A DNA stretch of 64,000 nucleotides from Stomatohabitans albus (GCF_036336025.1 NZ_JAYKKE010000002.1:365364-429363), one strand, 5' to 3'. Shown: positions 43,893-53,899, numbered from the stretch's first letter. Program-made: numbers and translations. The notes: generated from the sequence alone by a model not told the origin.

Positions 43893-44883
43893 CGTTGCCC
43901 TCCCGGTTGCTGATGACATCGACAATTAACCCCTTAGACCGTAGGTCAGCAAGGGCATGTTGATGTAATTCCACCGGGCCAGGCAATTCAAGCCGGGTCC
44001 GTCCGATTTGCATATCACCAATATTCTCTATCGCCGCACCCAATAACGACGCGTCAATGTCATGGTCGCGCACAAGCTGTGCAATGAAGGGTTCATTAGT
44101 TGCCACACCAGCAAAGGTCACTTCAATGATCGTATTGCCGCGAGAGCGTGGGAGTGGCCCAAGTGGGAACAGTTCATTCCCTAACACTGATCCATGAACC
44201 GCAAGCACATCCACGAGTTTGCCTTGTTCAACGATATTGCCTTTACGCATCAATGCGGCGCTGTGACAAATGGTTTTTACCACTTCCATTTCATGCGTAA
44301 TGAGGAGCACTGTGAGGTTTAGCTCTTCATTCAGCTCTTTTAAAAGGGTAAGAATCTGGTGTGTTGTTTCAGGGTCAAGGGCACTGGTGGCTTCATCACT
44401 GAGCAACACGCTCGGCTTACTCGCTAAGGCACGGGCAATCCCGACTCGCTGTTTTTGCCCACCAGAAAGCTGGGCAGGGTACTGGTGGGCACGATCGGCA
44501 AGACCAACACGATCCAGCATGTTCATGGCTTCACGTTCGCGATCACCTGTAAAACCTGAGGTGATCAACGCAAGCTCAACATTGGCCAGTGCTGTTTTAC
44601 TGGACAATAAATTGAACTGTTGAAAAATCATTCCGATGTCGTGACGGGCTACCCGCAGTGCTTCTCCATGCAAGGCACGCATATCACGCCCGTTCACCGT
44701 GACGGTGCCACTATCGGGACGTTCGAGGCCATTAACCGTACGAATCAGCGTTGACTTTCCAGCACCAGAGGTACCAACGACACCATAAATCTCGCCAGCT
44801 TCAACATGTAAGCTCACATCATCCAACGCGCGTACAGGATTGGGCCCAGGAAAGGTTTTTGAGACATGCGCTAACGTGATCAA
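43885..44883 (-). CDS. metN: Methionine ABC importer ATPase
   Basis: Drives methionine uptake. Walker A GTSGAGKST (about 36-44), Q-loop FQQFNLL, signature LSGGQKQR, Walker B VLLSDEATSALD and H-loop LITHE are present. The C-terminal NIL domain (about 255-332) is the regulatory methionine-binding part, which allows trans-inhibition. It starts with TTG, 4 nt after GGAGGG. It is divergent from bioA with about 80 bp between; no S-box-like riboswitch was seen. Confidence 0.94.
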   Translation of the reverse strand: MITLAHVSKTFPGPNPVRALDDVSLHVEAGEIYGVVGTSGAGKSTLIRTVNGLERPDSGTVTVNGRDMRALHGEALRVARHDIGMIFQQFNLLSSKTALANVELALITSGFTGDREREAMNMLDRVGLADRAHQYPAQLSGGQKQRVGIARALASKPSVLLSDEATSALDPETTHQILTLLKELNEELNLTVLLITHEMEVVKTICHSAALMRKGNIVEQGKLVDVLAVHGSVLGNELFPLGPLPRSRGNTIIEVTFAGVATNEPFIAQLVRDHDIDASLLGAAIENIGDMQIGRTRLELPGPVELHQHALADLRSKGLIVDVISNREGNDG

Positions 44884-44963
44884 TGGACCCTCCTTTCCTG
44901 CTATCGGGTGGTTTTTGCTCGGCTCAACCCTATCGGCTTCAATTTTTTCTTACAGTGGAAACG

Positions 44964-46274
44964 ATGAATACCCTGACTGAACGTGATGCAGCTGCCGTCT
45001 GGCATCCGTATGCCCCAATGCCTCCGGCCTATCCGGCCTATCCTGTTATTGATGCCCACGAGGTGTACTTGACTTTAGAAGATGGGCGTGAGGTCATTGA
45101 TGCGATGTCCTCTTGGTGGTGCATGGTCCACGGTTACCGCCATCCGGTGATGAGTCAAGCTATCAAAGACCAAGTTGACCGCTTTAGTCACGTCATGTTT
45201 GGTGGCCTCACCCACGAGCCAGCGATTCGGCTTTGTGAGGAACTGCTTGCCCTTGCACCCTCGGGATTCGCCCATGTGTTTTTAGCCGATAGTGGCAGTG
45301 TGGCTGTTGAGGTGGCGTTGAAATTAGCTCGCCAACAAGCCATTACCCGATCACCTCAGGGCACATTGGATACATCGCGCATGCGCCTTGCCACCCTTCG
45401 GGGGGGATACCACGGCGATACCTGGGGTGCGATGGGTGTTTGTGACCCCGAAGGGGGTATGCACGCCTTGTACGGTGATGCACTCGGCCACCAGGTATTT
45501 CTACCGCGACCACCTGCCGGATATGGGCGAACGAGTGATGACCCTGCACTTCAAACATGGGCAGGTGATGTGAGTGCCCTCATTGAGGCCCATCGCAACG
45601 AGCTTTGTGGCATCGTACTTGAACCTGTCTTACAGGGGGCAGGCGGCATGTATATCTACAGCCCTGAAGTGCTCCGAATCCTGCGTGCCATTGCGGATGA
45701 CCAAGGATTAGTGCTCATTTTTGATGAGATCGCCACAGGTTTTGGTCGAACTGGCCAATGGTGGGGGGCTAGTCATGCTGATGTGGTCCCAGACATTATG
45801 TGTGTGGGCAAGGCGCTCACGGGTGGATATATGACCCAGGCAGCCGTTTTGGTCACCAGCCAGGTTGCTGAACGATTACGCCAGAGCCCATCAGAAGTCT
45901 TGATGCACGGTCCCACCTTTATGGGGAATCCACTTGCCTGTGCGGCCAGTCTGGCTTCGATTGGGTTATTGCGGACCGAAGATTGGAAAGACCAAGTTGC
46001 GATGATTGAGACACGGCTGCATCAAGGGCTCAGCCCGCTCATCACCGTTGATGCGGTAGCTGATGTTCGTATCCTTGGCGCCGTAGGTGTCGTCGAACTT
46101 CATCACCCCATTGATGTACCCAGACTGACTGCAACGGCATTGGATGCTGGGGTTTGGGTACGCCCATTCGGTAAACTGCTGTACACGATGCCGCCATACA
46201 TCGCCCAAACCCACCACATCGACACGATAACCGCGGCAATGGCCATTGCGGTTGAACACGCTGAAAGGCAATAA
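44964..46274 (+). CDS. bioA: Adenosylmethionine-8-amino-7-oxononanoate aminotransferase
   Basis: PLP enzyme making 7,8-diaminopelargonate with S-adenosylmethionine as amino donor. WHPYAPM at the N-terminus, SSWWCMVHGY, GGYHGDTWGAM, LIFDEIATGFGRTG and the PLP lysine in CVGKALTGGYM are diagnostic. At 436 aa the length is normal. The frame is open back to 44883, but the ATG at 44964 gives the family start. First gene of the bioA-D-F-G-C operon. Confidence 0.94.
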   Translation: MNTLTERDAAAVWHPYAPMPPAYPAYPVIDAHEVYLTLEDGREVIDAMSSWWCMVHGYRHPVMSQAIKDQVDRFSHVMFGGLTHEPAIRLCEELLALAPSGFAHVFLADSGSVAVEVALKLARQQAITRSPQGTLDTSRMRLATLRGGYHGDTWGAMGVCDPEGGMHALYGDALGHQVFLPRPPAGYGRTSDDPALQTWAGDVSALIEAHRNELCGIVLEPVLQGAGGMYIYSPEVLRILRAIADDQGLVLIFDEIATGFGRTGQWWGASHADVVPDIMCVGKALTGGYMTQAAVLVTSQVAERLRQSPSEVLMHGPTFMGNPLACAASLASIGLLRTEDWKDQVAMIETRLHQGLSPLITVDAVADVRILGAVGVVELHHPIDVPRLTATALDAGVWVRPFGKLLYTMPPYIAQTHHIDTITAAMAIAVEHAERQ

Positions 46275-46276
46275 CG

Positions 46277-46984
46277 TTGAGTCAGGTACTACTGATTACA
46301 GGAACCGATACGGGTGTAGGTAAAACAATTGCAACCGCAGCCCTTGCAGTTCATTTCAGCCAACAAGGCCGTCGTGTCGGGGTCGTTAAGCCCGTCCAAT
46401 CTGGGGTTGAGGATGGCGAACAATCCGATGTTGAAACCGTTGCTCGTCTCAGTGGCATAGCACCTGAAGATACCTATGAGCGGGTCCGTCTCCCCGAACC
46501 ATTGGCGCCAACCCAAGCAGCTAGCCGTGCTGGTGTGGCGTTACCACCCATGCGTGAGCATGCAGCATTCATCGCTGGGCTTGTACCCACCTATGATGTC
46601 ATTCTTGTTGAAGGCGCAGGGGGGATCAGTGTGCCATTAGATGCTGAGGACCACACACTGATTGATTTAGCCCACGACTTGCAGGCACTGGACCTTGATC
46701 CTCATGCCGTCATCGTTAACCGTGCAGGTCTAGGCACCTTGAACCACACGCGCCTGACGGTTTGGATGCTTCAAACAAATGCAGTACCCCTATTGGGAAC
46801 CGTTGTGGGTGCTGCACCGAATCCGGACGATGTGGCCGGCCAATTAAATATTGATGAAATGAAGACCTTTGCCAATTCACCACTGCTAACGGTATTGCCA
46901 GACCATTTGGGTGATATGGACCATAACCGCTTCACTGCCACCCTCACAGCCCACTGGCAAGCCCACCCGATCAGCCTCGGATAG
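46277..46984 (+). CDS. bioD: Dethiobiotin synthetase
   Basis: ATP-dependent enzyme that closes the ureido ring of dethiobiotin with CO2. The P-loop ITGTDTGVGKT (7-17), KPVQSG (38-43) and VEGAGGISVPL (114-124) are family motifs. At 235 aa the length is normal. It begins with TTG 2 nt after the bioA stop, with AAAGG upstream. Confidence 0.93.
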   Translation: MSQVLLITGTDTGVGKTIATAALAVHFSQQGRRVGVVKPVQSGVEDGEQSDVETVARLSGIAPEDTYERVRLPEPLAPTQAASRAGVALPPMREHAAFIAGLVPTYDVILVEGAGGISVPLDAEDHTLIDLAHDLQALDLDPHAVIVNRAGLGTLNHTRLTVWMLQTNAVPLLGTVVGAAPNPDDVAGQLNIDEMKTFANSPLLTVLPDHLGDMDHNRFTATLTAHWQAHPISLG

Positions 46985-46988
46985 CGCA

Positions 46989-48152
46989 ATGAATCTAGAT
47001 GCGTGGGCGTATGAACAACTGCTTGGATTGCGACAAGCAGGTACCCAGCGTCAGTACACCCCCGTCACGATTGACGGCCCTTGGGCAACGGTGGATGAAG
47101 AGCGTCGCCTTAACTTTGCATCGAACGACTACCTCGGGATCGCATCAGATCCCATTATCCGACAGCATTTTCACTCTGAGGCGCACTTTAGTGCCTCCTC
47201 AGCACGGTTACAGACTGGCACCCACCCAGAACATCTTGCCCTTGAACACCAAGCAAGTTTGTGGTGGGGGAGACCAGTCCTCTCAATGGGAAGCGGATGG
47301 CATGCCAATGTTGGGGTGTTATCGACCTTGGCTAACCGAGATACCACCGTGTATACCGACCGACTCGTCCACGCCAGCATCTTGGATGGTATCCGCCTTT
47401 CAGGCGCCCACCTTCGCCGGTACCGCCATAATGACCTAGATCATCTAGCAGAACTCTTGGCTACCCATAGCCCTAATGACCGGGTCATGGTGGTGACTGA
47501 ATCCATCTTCTCAATGGATGGTGATGAGGTGGATTTAGCGAAATGGGTGGAGATTACCAAGATTTATCCTCACGTAATTACTGTTGTTGATGAAGCGCAC
47601 GCCGTTGGGGTCACCGGACCGCGGGGGAGAGGGGTAGCTGCGCGTGAGGGGGTGAGCAATCACATTGATGTGCTCATTGCGCCACTGGGGAAAGCGATGG
47701 CATCTGTTGGAAGCTTTGTTGGTTGCTCTGAGCCAGTGAAAGATCTTCTCATTTCAACAACCCGTTCTTTTCTCTTCTCGACGGCACTCCCACCGATTCA
47801 AGCCGCTTGGACAGGCTATGCCCTTGATATTGTGAGTCGAGCCGATGACCGTCGAGGTGCATTGACGGAAAATCAACACCTACTCGCCAACGGTATTCAA
47901 TCGGTTACTGGCCAAGACACCTCACGGTGTACCCACATCATTCCGATCTTGGTCGGTGAGAATACGAAGGCAAAACATCTTGCCAGCCGGTTACAAGCGT
48001 TGGGATGGCAGGTGATGGCTATTGTGCCCCCAACCGTACCTGAGCGAACCTCGCGCGTGCGCCTGAGCGTGCGTGCAGATATGCCGACTGCAGCCATCCA
48101 CGAGTTTTTGAATGATCTTCGTGAGTTATGGACCGATCAAACGCTGACCTGA
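46989..48152 (+). CDS. bioF: 8-amino-7-oxononanoate synthase
   Basis: PLP enzyme condensing pimeloyl-ACP (or -CoA) with alanine. NFASNDYLGIASDP (39-52), GSGWHANVGVL, ESIFSMDGDEVDL, DEAHAVGVTGPRGRG and the lysine in PLGKAMASVGSF match alpha-oxoamine synthases. The ATG at 46989 stands 4 nt after bioD; the frame also runs back into bioD. 387 aa. Confidence 0.93.
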   Translation: MNLDAWAYEQLLGLRQAGTQRQYTPVTIDGPWATVDEERRLNFASNDYLGIASDPIIRQHFHSEAHFSASSARLQTGTHPEHLALEHQASLWWGRPVLSMGSGWHANVGVLSTLANRDTTVYTDRLVHASILDGIRLSGAHLRRYRHNDLDHLAELLATHSPNDRVMVVTESIFSMDGDEVDLAKWVEITKIYPHVITVVDEAHAVGVTGPRGRGVAAREGVSNHIDVLIAPLGKAMASVGSFVGCSEPVKDLLISTTRSFLFSTALPPIQAAWTGYALDIVSRADDRRGALTENQHLLANGIQSVTGQDTSRCTHIIPILVGENTKAKHLASRLQALGWQVMAIVPPTVPERTSRVRLSVRADMPTAAIHEFLNDLRELWTDQTLT

Positions 48153-48157
48153 CAAGT

Positions 48158-48796
48158 ATGCATTGGGTCCACCGCCCGCCCCAAGCGTCAACACTTGACA
48201 TTGTGTGTTTAGGGTGGAGTGCTCCGGCATCAGCCATCCAACGGGTTAACGAAGACCATGCGGTTGTGGCCATTAGCAATCCGGTCAATGACCTTTGGCT
48301 GAATACCCTCATAACTGACGCCAAAGATTATGACAACTGTCGAATTACAGCATGGTCATTGGGTGTTGTAACTGCCTCTCGACTACTAGGTGACATAAGT
48401 AACGCCCAATTTGAGGCGATTAATGGGGTGCCATTCCCGTTTGAGGGCTGTCTCGACCGAACAACAACCGTTGCGATGGCCAATGCTCTGACTCCAGATG
48501 CCCTCCATGCCTTTCAAATGGGTATGTGTGGATCTCGTCGGGCACTTCAGCGCTGGCGCGCCCTTGACGGTCATCCCGACCTCATCCGCTTACAACAGTC
48601 CTTGGCCTGGTGGATTGCGATTGAACGTGAGCCACCGATGGTGCGAGCATCACGATGGTCCTCTGCCTGTGTTAGTTCACATGACCGTATCTGTGACCCT
48701 CAGGGCCAAATAGCCCAATGGCAGCGCCTTGGCTTGGCTGAGCCAACGATTGTGACTGGCGCACATTGGCTACCAGATGCCCTATTGGTCCCCTAA
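48158..48796 (+). CDS. bioG: Pimeloyl-ACP methyl ester esterase, BioG type
   Basis: Cleaves the methyl ester of pimeloyl-ACP, ending the chain-building stage of biotin synthesis. The nucleophile elbow is AWSLGVVTA (Ser at about 66, from the ATG at 48158). INGVPFPFEGCLDRTT matches the AINGTP-x-P region of BioG (DUF452). SHDRICDP and TGAHWLPD supply the likely Asp and His of the triad. Its place between bioF and bioC supports the call. An earlier ATG at 48128 overlaps bioF and is less likely. 212 aa. Confidence 0.8.
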   Translation: MHWVHRPPQASTLDIVCLGWSAPASAIQRVNEDHAVVAISNPVNDLWLNTLITDAKDYDNCRITAWSLGVVTASRLLGDISNAQFEAINGVPFPFEGCLDRTTTVAMANALTPDALHAFQMGMCGSRRALQRWRALDGHPDLIRLQQSLAWWIAIEREPPMVRASRWSSACVSSHDRICDPQGQIAQWQRLGLAEPTIVTGAHWLPDALLVP

Positions 48797-48855
48797 ATAC
48801 GTCGCAATGACGTCACCTGTTCGCAACAGGCCGGTTGGACAGGCAAGATGGCCCA

Positions 48856-49638
48856 ATGCCTTCTCCGGACCTGATCGGTAGACGCTTCGCCCAAGCTCAA
48901 ACAACCTATGGGTTACATGCTCATGTTCAGGCACGAGTGGCAGATCGCCTTATCGCCTTACTGAATGAAACGATCGGCCATATTCATGGTTCTGCGATTG
49001 ACATAGGTTGTGGTACGGGATTACTTACCCGTCGTGTTCACGCCAACCACACCATCACACAGTGGGCACTGAATGACTTGTATTCGCCGCCTGAAGCATT
49101 GGTTCGTGACCTCGCACCCACCCCCACGACGTCACTCATCGGGGATGCCCAAACCCTTGATCTTGGCGGCCCTTATGCCTTGATGTGTGCAGGTTCGAGT
49201 GTGCACTGGTTCGCCAGTCCCCAGTCCTTCTGTACTCGTGTACCAGATCTATTAACAAATGGTGGCGTATTTGCCATGGTTACCTATGGCCCCGGCAATC
49301 TTAAAGAAGTCGCAGCGCTCACCGATCATGGGCTACACTATCCGGCTCTAAGTGAATGGGTTGGATGGTTAACCACCGCTGGTATGACGATCACCGCTGT
49401 TGAACAAGGTGAAGAAATTGAGCTCTTCGATACGCCCTTAGATGCGTTGAAATCCTTGAAAGCAACGGGTGTGACCGCCACAGGTGGAACATCCATACGT
49501 ACGCCGAGTGCTCTTCGCCGCTTAGACGAACAATGGCGTGAACACTATTCCACCCCCGATGGTCAAGTAACGTTGAGCTGGAGACCTGTGTGGCTGATCG
49601 CAACGAATCAAAACCCCCAAGTTGGACGCATGAAGTAA
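48856..49638 (+). CDS. bioC: Malonyl-ACP O-methyltransferase
   Basis: Methylates the free carboxyl of malonyl-ACP with S-adenosylmethionine, starting pimelate synthesis on the fatty-acid machinery. The N-terminal RRFAQAQTTYGLHAHVQARVADRL is typical of BioC. The SAM motif DIGCGTGLLTRR follows (about 49-60). LDALKSLKATGVTA (about 200-213) is the BioC-specific tail. The TTG at 48835 is an alternative start. The MATE gene begins inside its end. Confidence 0.9.
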   Translation: MPSPDLIGRRFAQAQTTYGLHAHVQARVADRLIALLNETIGHIHGSAIDIGCGTGLLTRRVHANHTITQWALNDLYSPPEALVRDLAPTPTTSLIGDAQTLDLGGPYALMCAGSSVHWFASPQSFCTRVPDLLTNGGVFAMVTYGPGNLKEVAALTDHGLHYPALSEWVGWLTTAGMTITAVEQGEEIELFDTPLDALKSLKATGVTATGGTSIRTPSALRRLDEQWREHYSTPDGQVTLSWRPVWLIATNQNPQVGRMK

Positions 49639-50942
49639 AGCGCATCATTGCGCTCGGTGTCCCTATTGGGATGAGTGCGCTTACCGAGCCGGTACTCACC
49701 ATGACCGATACCTTTGTAGCCGGACAAATTGGGACTGCCGAGTTAGGGGCTATGGGCTTGGCAGGCACATTGGTTGGGTCCATCAGCTGGATGTTCTTTT
49801 TCCTTACGGCATGGAGTACCACCGCCGTTGCGCGTGCATTTGGTCGTAACGATATGCGCACCGCGAATCGAGCGACCATCTATGCCCTGGTCGTTTCTCA
49901 GATCATTGCCCTGGGGTTGGTCATGCTGTACTGGTTTGGGGGAGGGCTACTCATTCACCTCACCGGCGCCGTTGATGCGCTCCAGCCCCTTGCCGTTGAC
50001 TACGTTCGTTTACGCGCCTTTGGTATGCCCTTTTTGATGATTTCATTTGTGTGGTGGGGTGCGTATCGCGGTGTCAACGCCAATGTGCCAGTTCTCATTG
50101 TCAGCATTGCCATTGCGATCTTGAATCTCCCCATATCAATGGGGTTGGCCCTGGGGTTGGGGTGGGGGCTCAAAGGGGTCGCTATTGGTACAGATATTGT
50201 CGAATGTATTGAGAGCCTCTTATTAATTACCTACGCCTATAGGTATTTAGGGGTTCGTATTCCCCGAAAATCAAAGTGGTACCCCTCTCGTTTGGAACTC
50301 AAATCCATGCTTGGGTCTGTTTCCAACCTGTTCGTACGGAGCCTCTTTTTGGCCGGACAATATATGGTCATGGCAGCAGTTGCGGGCCGGCTAGGCGTAG
50401 TCGCTGCAGCAGCCCACCAGATCTTGATGCAAGTTCGTACCATTCAAAACGTCATCCTCGATTCTTTTGCCCATGCCTCCCAAGCCCTTGTTGCCCAGTC
50501 ACTTGATACGGCTACCGTCCGAGAACGCCGAGTTCTGATGCGTACCGCATCTGGTCTCGGTGCCGTTTTCGGGTTGGTCCTCATACCGGTCATGATGCTT
50601 GTGCGCTACCCATTAATCGGACTCTTCACAACCGATCCAGCGGTCGTTGCCCTCACCGCACTGGTTTGGATCGTTCCTGTGTTTAGCGCGGCATTTGATG
50701 GGTTAACGTTTGTAGGTGACGGCATTGTGATGGGCTATGAGCGGTGGAAAGTACTCACGGCCAGCGCCATTATCGGTTGTTCTATCGCCATCGGGGTTGG
50801 CCTGGTTGTGGTATCCGCTCAAGCTCATCTGATTGTGTTATGGATCGCTGTTGAGGTCGCAATCGTTATTCGAGGAATAGTGCTTTGGGTAGGGATGCGA
50901 ATGGCCGATAAAAAGGAAGCGCAACAAATAGACCCTTCGTAG
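49590..50942 (+). CDS. MATE-family multidrug efflux protein
   Basis: Twelve-helix exporter driven by Na+ or H+. MSALTEPVLTMTDTFVAGQIGTAELGAMGLA (about 28-58) is the conserved first half, and the second half repeats the fold after about residue 235 (NLFVRSLFLAGQY...AAAAHQI). It starts at GTG, overlapping bioC by 49 nt, with GGAG 7 nt before. It may simply follow the biotin operon. Substrate unknown. 450 aa. Confidence 0.9.
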   Translation: MADRNESKPPSWTHEVKRIIALGVPIGMSALTEPVLTMTDTFVAGQIGTAELGAMGLAGTLVGSISWMFFFLTAWSTTAVARAFGRNDMRTANRATIYALVVSQIIALGLVMLYWFGGGLLIHLTGAVDALQPLAVDYVRLRAFGMPFLMISFVWWGAYRGVNANVPVLIVSIAIAILNLPISMGLALGLGWGLKGVAIGTDIVECIESLLLITYAYRYLGVRIPRKSKWYPSRLELKSMLGSVSNLFVRSLFLAGQYMVMAAVAGRLGVVAAAAHQILMQVRTIQNVILDSFAHASQALVAQSLDTATVRERRVLMRTASGLGAVFGLVLIPVMMLVRYPLIGLFTTDPAVVALTALVWIVPVFSAAFDGLTFVGDGIVMGYERWKVLTASAIIGCSIAIGVGLVVVSAQAHLIVLWIAVEVAIVIRGIVLWVGMRMADKKEAQQIDPS

Positions 50943-50987
50943 CGTCTTACACCGTTAGGGCCATATCAGGGTACGAAAGGAGCGGTG

Positions 50988-51443
50988 ATGGACATCCCTC
51001 GCCTACGAACGACAACAGCTCCTGCCCCGGTACAAGAACCAACCGTGACTGACTATTTGCCTACTCGCCGTGAGGAAGGGGAGGGCCGACATCATCACGG
51101 TCAACAGGATCGGGGTAATCGCTCACCAAGCCAACCACAGGAACGGGCTGGCAGCGACGAACCTCAAACCATCCCAAACGGTACCTTTTTGAATTCATTA
51201 GACAGTTTGGAGCCACTTTTTGAGCGCTACCAAATGCGTATCCCACATCTGGTGAGTCATTTAGCAATGGACCAACGTCATTTGCTGGGAGCCTTATACA
51301 CAAATGCTGAGGCACATGGGTATGACCTCGCCCGTATTGATGCCTTGGCAAAGCGTTTCGCCCAAGAACGGTGTCGATATGCCGAGCGCACTATTCCCAA
51401 TCCGGTTGACGCCGCCGGGCTGGTTATTGATACCCAGGCTTAA
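50988..51443 (+). CDS. Unknown small protein, disordered N-terminus
   Basis: A 151-aa protein with a polar, probably unfolded first part (about 1-60, His/Gln/Glu-rich) and a helical second part (about 65-150). No signal or membrane segment. AAAGGAG stands 6 nt before the ATG at 50988 (a GTG lies directly before it). No family recognised. It lies between the MATE exporter and the secreted proteases. Confidence 0.6.
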   Translation: MDIPRLRTTTAPAPVQEPTVTDYLPTRREEGEGRHHHGQQDRGNRSPSQPQERAGSDEPQTIPNGTFLNSLDSLEPLFERYQMRIPHLVSHLAMDQRHLLGALYTNAEAHGYDLARIDALAKRFAQERCRYAERTIPNPVDAAGLVIDTQA

Positions 51444-51512
51444 GGCCTCTCATAGATAAGCCGTCATTATGATTACATCACACTTAGACAACCCTGATAG
51501 AGGAGTACTCCG

Positions 51513-53732
51513 TTGAATTGGCGCATTCCCATGGCTGCCCTTGCGGTCTCAAGTGCTTTAACCGCAACCCAAGCCTCGGCGTGGATGCCCGCCGATGATC
51601 ATGGCTCCTTTTCCATTGTCAACGGTCAAGATGAAGATCCCTTGACCTATCCTGAAGTTGTTGCAATCTCGGTGCCATTGATGAGTGGGGGAGGTGCCAC
51701 AGAAGACTGTGGTGGCACCGTTATTAATGATCGTTGGATCTTGAGTGCAGCCCATTGTTTTCACGATTGGAATTCGAATTTCCCCGTCACCGTGAGGGTA
51801 CAAACTGCCTTTAGCCAAGCTGCTTCTGGTGATGTCTATGCCCGTCCAATTGTGAGTAGCTCCGTATTCGCCCATCCTCAGTTTGCTGACGATTTCAATG
51901 CTGGTGGCCCAACACGCGGGAAATACGATGTTGCCCTCGTCCGTCTGAGTGAACCAATCTCGTCAACAACACCGATCGACCCCAACACCCTCCAAGTGCA
52001 TCCACGACGCGACGCCAACCCGGTGTTAAAAACGGTTACCTTGGACCGTGCCGGAGCAGATATACCGCGCTCAGGTAACGGTATCGTCGTTGGTCGCGGT
52101 GCAAAGTCATGGGTTCCCGGTAACGCCTACGTTGGTATACCCGGTCACTATGATTCGGTAAACACGCAGCTTCGGAGTGCTCAAATCCCGGTCCAGTCAG
52201 GATGCCGTTCGGACTACCACGTTTGTGCTGGTAACCGGATTGACGAGAAAACCCTTCAAGATCTCCCTGAACAGGAACGGCATCTCGACACCAAACATCG
52301 ACTCCCATCAAGCTGTGTTGGTGATAGTGGCGGACCATTATTTATCACCGCACCGGATGGCACTCACACACAGGTCGGCATTATCAGTCATGGCCGATTC
52401 AACAATGCCGCCCAAACATTCTGGAGTAACGATACCTGTGGGCGTGTTGCCACATGGTTCACGTCAATCGCTTACGTACGCCCATGGATTGATGCGGTTA
52501 TTGCAGCCAATCCAAGTACCCCCGCAGACCTTCCTCAAGTTTCCTTGAAGGTGCCACCCTATAGCGATACGACACCTGCACCTACACCACCAGGAGCAGG
52601 GTCACCGCCACCGCCAAGTCAATCTTTGCCACCGGGTGGCGCGGCTCCCGACGCACCAGGTAGCGAGCCCAACACGCCACCGCCAACACCCGATCCAAGT
52701 GAACCGGAACGGCCGTTGGGTATCGTTCCTACCTATCCCGATGACCCCCCATTGCTTAAACAACTTCCGCAGCTTCGTAACGGCGATGTTACCTGGCCAA
52801 TCGCAGAAACAACCCAAGAGGATGGTTCCGTGCTGTCCGTCGGGGTCGCACGCCTCCGTGCAGCTTCAGAACGTATTGCCGTCCGGAATGAATTGGGTGG
52901 GCGCAAAACTGCACTCTTAGCGAGCGAGCAGACAATGGCCGACGCCTTAGCCAGTGGCGTATTACAACGCAATACAACATTGTTTTTGACCGACCCAACC
53001 GAACTTGAGCCACTTGTTGCCAAAGAACTCGCCCATCAGGCCTTTACTGATGTATGGATCCTTGGCGGGGAACAAGCAATTGCACCTGGGGTTGAACGAG
53101 CTCTGTCCAATCTTGGCTATCACACACAACGGATTGCTGGTGAAGACCGCACCCAAACGGCAATCGAAATCGCGAACCAAGCCGTTGCCCTCCAAGCAAA
53201 TACACCCAAAGGCCGGTTCCTATCACGGGCGTATGGTGATAAGGGGGACGAGACTCGCTCCTGGGCTGACGCAATTGCCCTTGGTGCGTTGTCCGCAAGG
53301 ATGGGGAAACCCATTTTGCTTTCACCTCAAAACGCGATCACTGAGAATGTTGCGAATCGCTTAACCGAGGGTGTGCCAGTCACTCTGGTTGGTGGACCGA
53401 ATGCCTTAGCACCTGAAGTTGAAATCCTGGCTGCAACATTGACCGGTATTCCAACGGCACGCATTGCGGGTGAAAACCGTGCTGGAACAGCTGGCGCCAT
53501 TGCCACAAACTTCACCAAGCCAACCCATGCTTACATTATTGATGGCCAACAGCACCAGGCCTGGCAGTTAGGCTTCAGCCTTGCAGGATTGGCAGGGGAG
53601 AACAACGCCCCAATTTTGCTCGTCGCGGGCAAGACCGTCCCCCCAGAAACCCGTGAGACAATCACCAAGCTCGGCATCAACAACCTCTTTTGTTTTGCCG
53701 ACCAAGTCGTGTGTCGTCAACTGCAACCGTAA
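51513..53732 (+). CDS. Secreted trypsin-fold protease with three cell-wall-binding (CWB2) repeats, copy 1
   Basis: Signal peptide (1-22), a short propeptide, then an S1 domain beginning IVNG (35-38). The triad is H81 (SAAHC), D139 (YDVAL) and S272 (GDSGGPLF). The residue six before the Ser is Ser, so trypsin-like Lys/Arg cleavage is not expected. A Pro-rich linker (about 345-415) leads to three CWB2 repeats: LASEQTMADALASG...ILGGEQAI, SWADAIALGALSA...LVGGPNAL, and a final AWQLGFSLAGLA...ILLVAG. These bind wall teichoic-acid-type polymers in Clostridia. Starts with TTG after GAGGAG. Tandem paralogue at 53900. Confidence 0.9.
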   Translation: MNWRIPMAALAVSSALTATQASAWMPADDHGSFSIVNGQDEDPLTYPEVVAISVPLMSGGGATEDCGGTVINDRWILSAAHCFHDWNSNFPVTVRVQTAFSQAASGDVYARPIVSSSVFAHPQFADDFNAGGPTRGKYDVALVRLSEPISSTTPIDPNTLQVHPRRDANPVLKTVTLDRAGADIPRSGNGIVVGRGAKSWVPGNAYVGIPGHYDSVNTQLRSAQIPVQSGCRSDYHVCAGNRIDEKTLQDLPEQERHLDTKHRLPSSCVGDSGGPLFITAPDGTHTQVGIISHGRFNNAAQTFWSNDTCGRVATWFTSIAYVRPWIDAVIAANPSTPADLPQVSLKVPPYSDTTPAPTPPGAGSPPPPSQSLPPGGAAPDAPGSEPNTPPPTPDPSEPERPLGIVPTYPDDPPLLKQLPQLRNGDVTWPIAETTQEDGSVLSVGVARLRAASERIAVRNELGGRKTALLASEQTMADALASGVLQRNTTLFLTDPTELEPLVAKELAHQAFTDVWILGGEQAIAPGVERALSNLGYHTQRIAGEDRTQTAIEIANQAVALQANTPKGRFLSRAYGDKGDETRSWADAIALGALSARMGKPILLSPQNAITENVANRLTEGVPVTLVGGPNALAPEVEILAATLTGIPTARIAGENRAGTAGAIATNFTKPTHAYIIDGQQHQAWQLGFSLAGLAGENNAPILLVAGKTVPPETRETITKLGINNLFCFADQVVCRQLQP

Positions 53733-53752
53733 TTGAGCAAGCTGCCCAACAA

Positions 53753-53784
53753 TGACGGCGTAGATAAGCACTAGACTGCCGTCA
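53753..53784 (+). terminator. Hairpin between the two protease genes
   Basis: TGACGGC (53753-53759) pairs with GCCGTCA (53778-53784), perfect 7-bp stem with an 18-nt loop, 20 nt after the first protease stop. No T-run. It may also be an attenuating or mRNA-stabilising stem. Confidence 0.5.
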
Positions 53785-53899
53785 CCCAAGTGAGGGTTAA
53801 GAACGGCACGCTGATGCCGATGTCTAGGCGATGGCTCGGCTCAGCGCGCCTCAGGTTTTGGGTCACGATAGCCACGAACAATTCATGGAAGGACGATTC

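Noticed and set aside
53831-53899. Longer N-terminus for the second protease
   Set aside because: It would put 23 polar residues before the signal peptide; the GTG at 53900 has the better ribosome site and matches the paralogue in length.
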